From contig NC_089239.1 of assembly GCF_963924675.1 (NCBI RefSeq), positions 31,705,818 through 31,769,817 of the forward strand: a stretch of DNA of 64,000 nt, written 5' to 3'. The position numbers were made by a program, and so were the translations under genes. Shown piece after piece: positions 60,358 through 64,000 of the stretch. The stretch's first letter is position 1. The number at the start of each line of letters is the position of its first letter. The notes under the pieces were generated by a model, which was not told the origin of the DNA, did no database searches, and saw nothing but the letters and a program-made list of their open reading frames with translations. The stretch comes from Phocoena phocoena. Taxonomy: Eukaryota; Chordata; Mammalia; Artiodactyla; Phocoenidae.

Positions 60358-62319
60358 AAAAGCCCAAGCCTCCCATCATTCTACCCGGAAAAATGCAGTC
60401 CCTTTGAGAAATTAAAGACATGCAGGACTCAGGCTGGAAATACAGATCTGAAGAACGGCACAGTCATACGCGGAGCCTAATTAGGAGAGCAACCTTTCAT
60501 GCATATTTGTTGATTTCGATTCATGCTTAAAAAATATACTTTGAGCAACTGCAAGCAAAGGCGAAGCTTATTAATAAGGGGACCCATATACTTATTCCTG
60601 GTGTCCTGGTGTATCAGAAGCACAGCAGAACACCTAAGACAACACAGCCTGGAGTCAGCCTGCGTGCGTTTGAACCCCCTGTTGAGGCTTTATGGTTTGT
60701 TATGTAGAACTACATATGCTAATTGCAGATAGTTCTCACTTCTGGGCATGAACTCCATCTTTTTCAGGGGATTTTTTTATCATCATGAAAGGCAAGGTAG
60801 ATGTTCGGGCAGGCTGGACACACAGTTCTCTCACAACAGCTGCTGTCTCTTCTGAACAGGTATTCATTCTGATTAACTAGGGCCGATGCACCCAAATTAA
60901 ATAGCTTGAATGTAACTCCTGGGCCTAAATATTATTGTGTAGATCCTTGGATTTGGTTGTTCACGTGTGTCTCTGATGAGATATGGTCAGGAAAGTCTGT
61001 ACCTGGAGCCAGAACTTCCTGGCCCTGGCTGAGAGCTTGGTTACTCGTGACCATTATAATCATTTTCAATTTATTTACTCTCTTTGATGCATATAAATTA
61101 CACTCTATCTGTAGCTATGCAACTTATTTTATTTAACTCTCCCGTGTGGCCATATGGATGGATTCTTCCCAAGAGAGAGCATAATAGCAGAGCACTTTAG
61201 TTGCAGATGTGAAACGAATGTAGCTCCTAGCTGAATATTTTCCCTGGCTTTGTCCATATGAAGCACAGATGTTTTACAAGTCATCTTTATATTAAGACTA
61301 AGATAACACAACTAGGTTTAAAAGTGATCATAGTTTTCAAATTATGCTGTTTCTCAAGCAGCGTACTCTGGAAAGAGAATTGGCTTCAGAAGGTGATTCC
61401 TGGCATAATCACTGGGGCTCCCAATCCAGTAGCCTCTGAGAACCTGAGTGTAGCAGAGTCCATCTCCTCTTACAGAGGAAGCAGGTACGGGTCCCACACT
61501 TTGTGTTTAAGTCTCCTGAGCGGTGGCATCTCCTTTCACACAGGGAAAATGAGGAGACTTGGCGATGAACAGTTTTAGGGAAAAGCATATTAGAATGAAA
61601 CCCTATGATCAAATTCTAGCCCCAGTTTTCCTGAGTCACAAATCCACCAAGGCCTAAGGGTTTCTAGGTCCAGCTATGAAGGGCCTCTATTGGACCACCC
61701 AAGTGGACCACCACTTGGGGCTATTGGTGCCATATGGATGTGCAGGAGTTAGGAGAAAACACGTTGTCAGTCAGTTTCCCTGGCAGCATCTCAACTGCCA
61801 AGGAAGTCCTCTGCTGTTTGTATAAGGCGTAGCCACTGACTGAGCTCAGTTCCAGGTTGTTTTAGTAACAGCTGACTTTTGTAGCATTGCAACTTCCTCC
61901 TGGGCTCTTGGTATCACAGTCAAAAGTAACTTCCAATAAATAAGCGACTCCCTTGCACTTGACAAAGGAGCACAGATTGGCTAAAGGTATTGGCACTGGG
62001 AATATCTACACCTCAGAAAGAGAAATTTTCTTCCTTGGCAACAGGAGTGTGATCTTGTAGACTTTATACTAAGAACCTAGCGGTCCAAGAATAGCATATT
62101 TGGAATGACTCAGTTTTAAATACCTTCACCTGGAGACTGATAACAGTCTTGTGTGAAGGGTGGTGCGGCATACCGGGTGCATTTGTTTTTGGTCTGACCT
62201 CATACGCTGGAGCAAACGCCGTGCCCAGGCCTGCGCATCTGATGTGCGGTCCACGTCCCCAGGTTTTCTGGGGCTGCCTGCATGAACATAAGCAAGTGAT
62301 GACCCAGGTGCTATCTATA
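60358..62319. other. Intergenic, no gene seen
   Basis: No recognised gene or repeat. A 9-bp hairpin lies at 61698-61719. Confidence 0.5.
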
Positions 62320-62760
62320 TATTTCTATAGAGGATATTTAAGTACATCTTGTGTTTATAGTGTAAGTGCACAAATATTAGGTGTATAACTTGATGGATTT
62401 TTACATATAGAAATGCTTCCATGTTACCACCACCTAGAGCAAGGTATAGAACATTTCCAACAGCTGTACTTAGCCATTTTATTCCATCCCCTTCAAAAAT
62501 AAGCCCCAATGTGACCTCAATCACTGTAGAATAGCTTGCCTCTCCTTGAACTTTATGTAAATGAAAACATAGTTTGTATCCTTTTATGTCTGGCTTTTTT
62601 TTTTCTTTTCCCCCCAACACCATGTCTGTGATAGTCATTTACATTGTTGCATGGAATCATAGTTTTTTCTTTTTCATTGGTGTGTAACACACTGTTCTAC
62701 AATTTATTTACCCACTGTAATATTAATTAATTGCATTGTGTGAGCCCCTAGTTTGGGGCT
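62320..62760 (-). repeat. L1M 3' region, antisense
   Basis: TATAACTTGATGGATTTTTAC, TTACCACCACCTAGAGCAAGG, GAACTTTATGTAAATGAAAACATAG, TTTTATGTCTGGC, CATGTCTGTGATAGTCATT, ACAATTTATTTACCCACTGTA follow the reversed L1M 3' end in order. Confidence 0.75.
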
Positions 62761-63474
62761 AGCTACTACTTACATGCCTATGTACGTTCTCTGGTAGAGA
62801 CTTTAGCACTTATTTCTGTAGTGTGACTCATTGCTCTTAAGCAACGTATGCCAAATAAATACCTTTCTCCATATCACAGATATCTGCCTGAAGTGAGATT
62901 AACTAACATTAGAAAATCATCCACTTAAAGTCTCTTTGTTGAGGAATTCTGCTTCCTTGTTCATTTGATATGTTACTTTATCTCCTCAATAAAGTCTCCA
63001 TCTTACCAAGAAAGCAAAACCAAAGTTGTAGAGATAGCCCATGAGTTGGCCTCCAACAAGATTTACACAAGAGGACCTATCGGGATGATGCCATAGGCAG
63101 AGATTATCAAAAAATAGTTTACCACGAGGCCACCCTCTCAGCCCAAATTCTCTGCTCCAGAAAATGTAATACACACAGTTCAGAATCTCTCTGACATTAC
63201 CTGCAGCAAATTCCAGCCCTTCCCTACAAAAAACCTAAGAAACGTGCAAATCTTCTTTGTCGTACAAGGGTACTGATCACAGAGAGAAATACCACGTCTG
63301 CTCTGGGTCTCAGGACCTTAACCGGCAGGCAGAGGGAGGAAAAGCAGTGTGAATTGTGTCTACGTATGCTTAAGCATTGCGTTTGAAGCATGATGAGTTG
63401 GAAACATTTTTTGTTTGGTCTCAGGCTCAGAATTCATCTAGCTCAAAGTTTGGAAGATCCTGAAACCTGATTCT
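62761..63474. other. Intergenic, no gene seen
   Basis: No recognised feature. Confidence 0.5.
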
Positions 63475-63695
63475 GTGACGCCACCTTCCTCCAGTTGCTC
63501 AGACTAGAAACCTGGGATTCATCCTGGATTTTCTTTCCTCAAACCTACATCAGCAAATCCTATTGGCTCTTAATAAAACCTTCCAAATACAAGTACTTCT
63601 CCCACTTCTTGGTGCTCCTTTATCCCCCAGTGCGGCCACAGCGGCCCACTCACGGGCATCTCTGCTTCCACACAGGCACTGTTTTGATCTGTTCA
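63475..63695 (+). repeat. L2 LINE ORF2 fragment, sense
   Basis: AACCTGGGATTCATCCTGGA followed by CATCAGCAAATCCTATTGGC matches the L2 ORF2 segment around its conserved L-G-V-I-L-D block. The 86-codon frame here is a decayed piece of it. Confidence 0.65.
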
Positions 63696-63859
63696 TACAA
63701 TCTACCATCCCTCCTGCAAATAACATTGTTTTTGTTTGTTTTTTTACAAATATAAATTAGATAACGACACCCTACCATTAAAAGAACAGAATAAACAAAA
63801 CAAAAGCAACTTCCTCTGGCTTCCCATCACACTTGGACGAAAATCCTTTTTGGGCAGGA

Positions 63860-64000
63860 AAGCTCTAGGTTCTCAATCTTGACCGCACGTTGAGAATTGC
63901 CTGTAAAGTTGAAGAATCCTACCTGAGCTGGATACTTGGCATTTGACGGCTCCTGGGAGGTGCCAACATTCACCTAGATTGGAAACTACTTCTCTAGGGT
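63860..64000 (+). repeat. MER5-like hAT fragment, runs off the window
   Basis: GTTCTCAATCTTGACCGCACGTTGAGAATTGCCTG and the following block resemble a diverged MER5 element. The right edge is cut by the window. Confidence 0.5.

Overview
This is vertebrate nuclear DNA from a mammal, almost certainly a cetacean (whale or dolphin). The window is peppered with about 14 tRNA-Glu-derived SINEs of the CHR type, whose 5' end reads GGGCTTCCCTGGTGGCGCAG. The youngest carry the extended GC-rich body and short A tail that I associate with cetacean CHR-2 elements. Old mammal-wide repeats (MIR, L2, L1M, MaLR LTRs, MER5) fill in behind them. There are no bacterial operons, CRISPR arrays or tRNA/rRNA genes. 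Nearly all open frames are chance or repeat-derived.

The only protein-coding gene I can support is AGA (aspartylglucosaminidase, a lysosomal glycoprotein-degrading Ntn-hydrolase). It lies on the minus strand, with coding sequence from 42,027 down to 32,094 in nine exons. All eight introns are GT-AG with consistent phase, and the exons join to an intact 347-residue reading frame (1,044 nt with the stop). The catalytic threonine (Thr207), the other active-site residues and all eight cysteines of the four known disulfides are present. It starts in a CpG island at about 41.64-42.29 kb that holds a perfect TCTCGCGAGA palindrome, an ETS-type site and GC boxes, and no TATA box that I can see. Two candidate polyadenylation hexamers lie downstream.

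Layout: 0-32 kb is intergenic DNA 3' of AGA. It holds a 5'-truncated L1 (16.34-18.72 kb), an antisense L1 3' end (20.44-21.2 kb), several L2 pieces, MaLR LTRs, and CHR SINEs confined to 8.2-21.5 kb. 32-42.3 kb is AGA. 42.3-64 kb is the upstream intergenic region, with two SINE-rich patches (45.6-48.2 and 50.9-60.4 kb), a solo ERVL-type LTR (55.75-56.20 kb) and old L1M and MIR fragments. In the human genome AGA sits beside NEIL3 with a gene desert on the other side; that flanking order is from general knowledge and is not visible here.

The points most worth following up are changes in the predicted AGA protein relative to human: loss of the alpha-subunit N-glycosylation sequon with gain of another, Trp at the position of human Arg161, an extra cysteine, and Pro at human His232. 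Others are an inverted pair of L1 3' ends inside intron 2 with a perfect 39-bp arm, a 24-kb CHR-SINE-free block around the gene, and SINE insertions that reused a target or lost short segments between internal direct repeats. I found no sign of a new multi-gene system.
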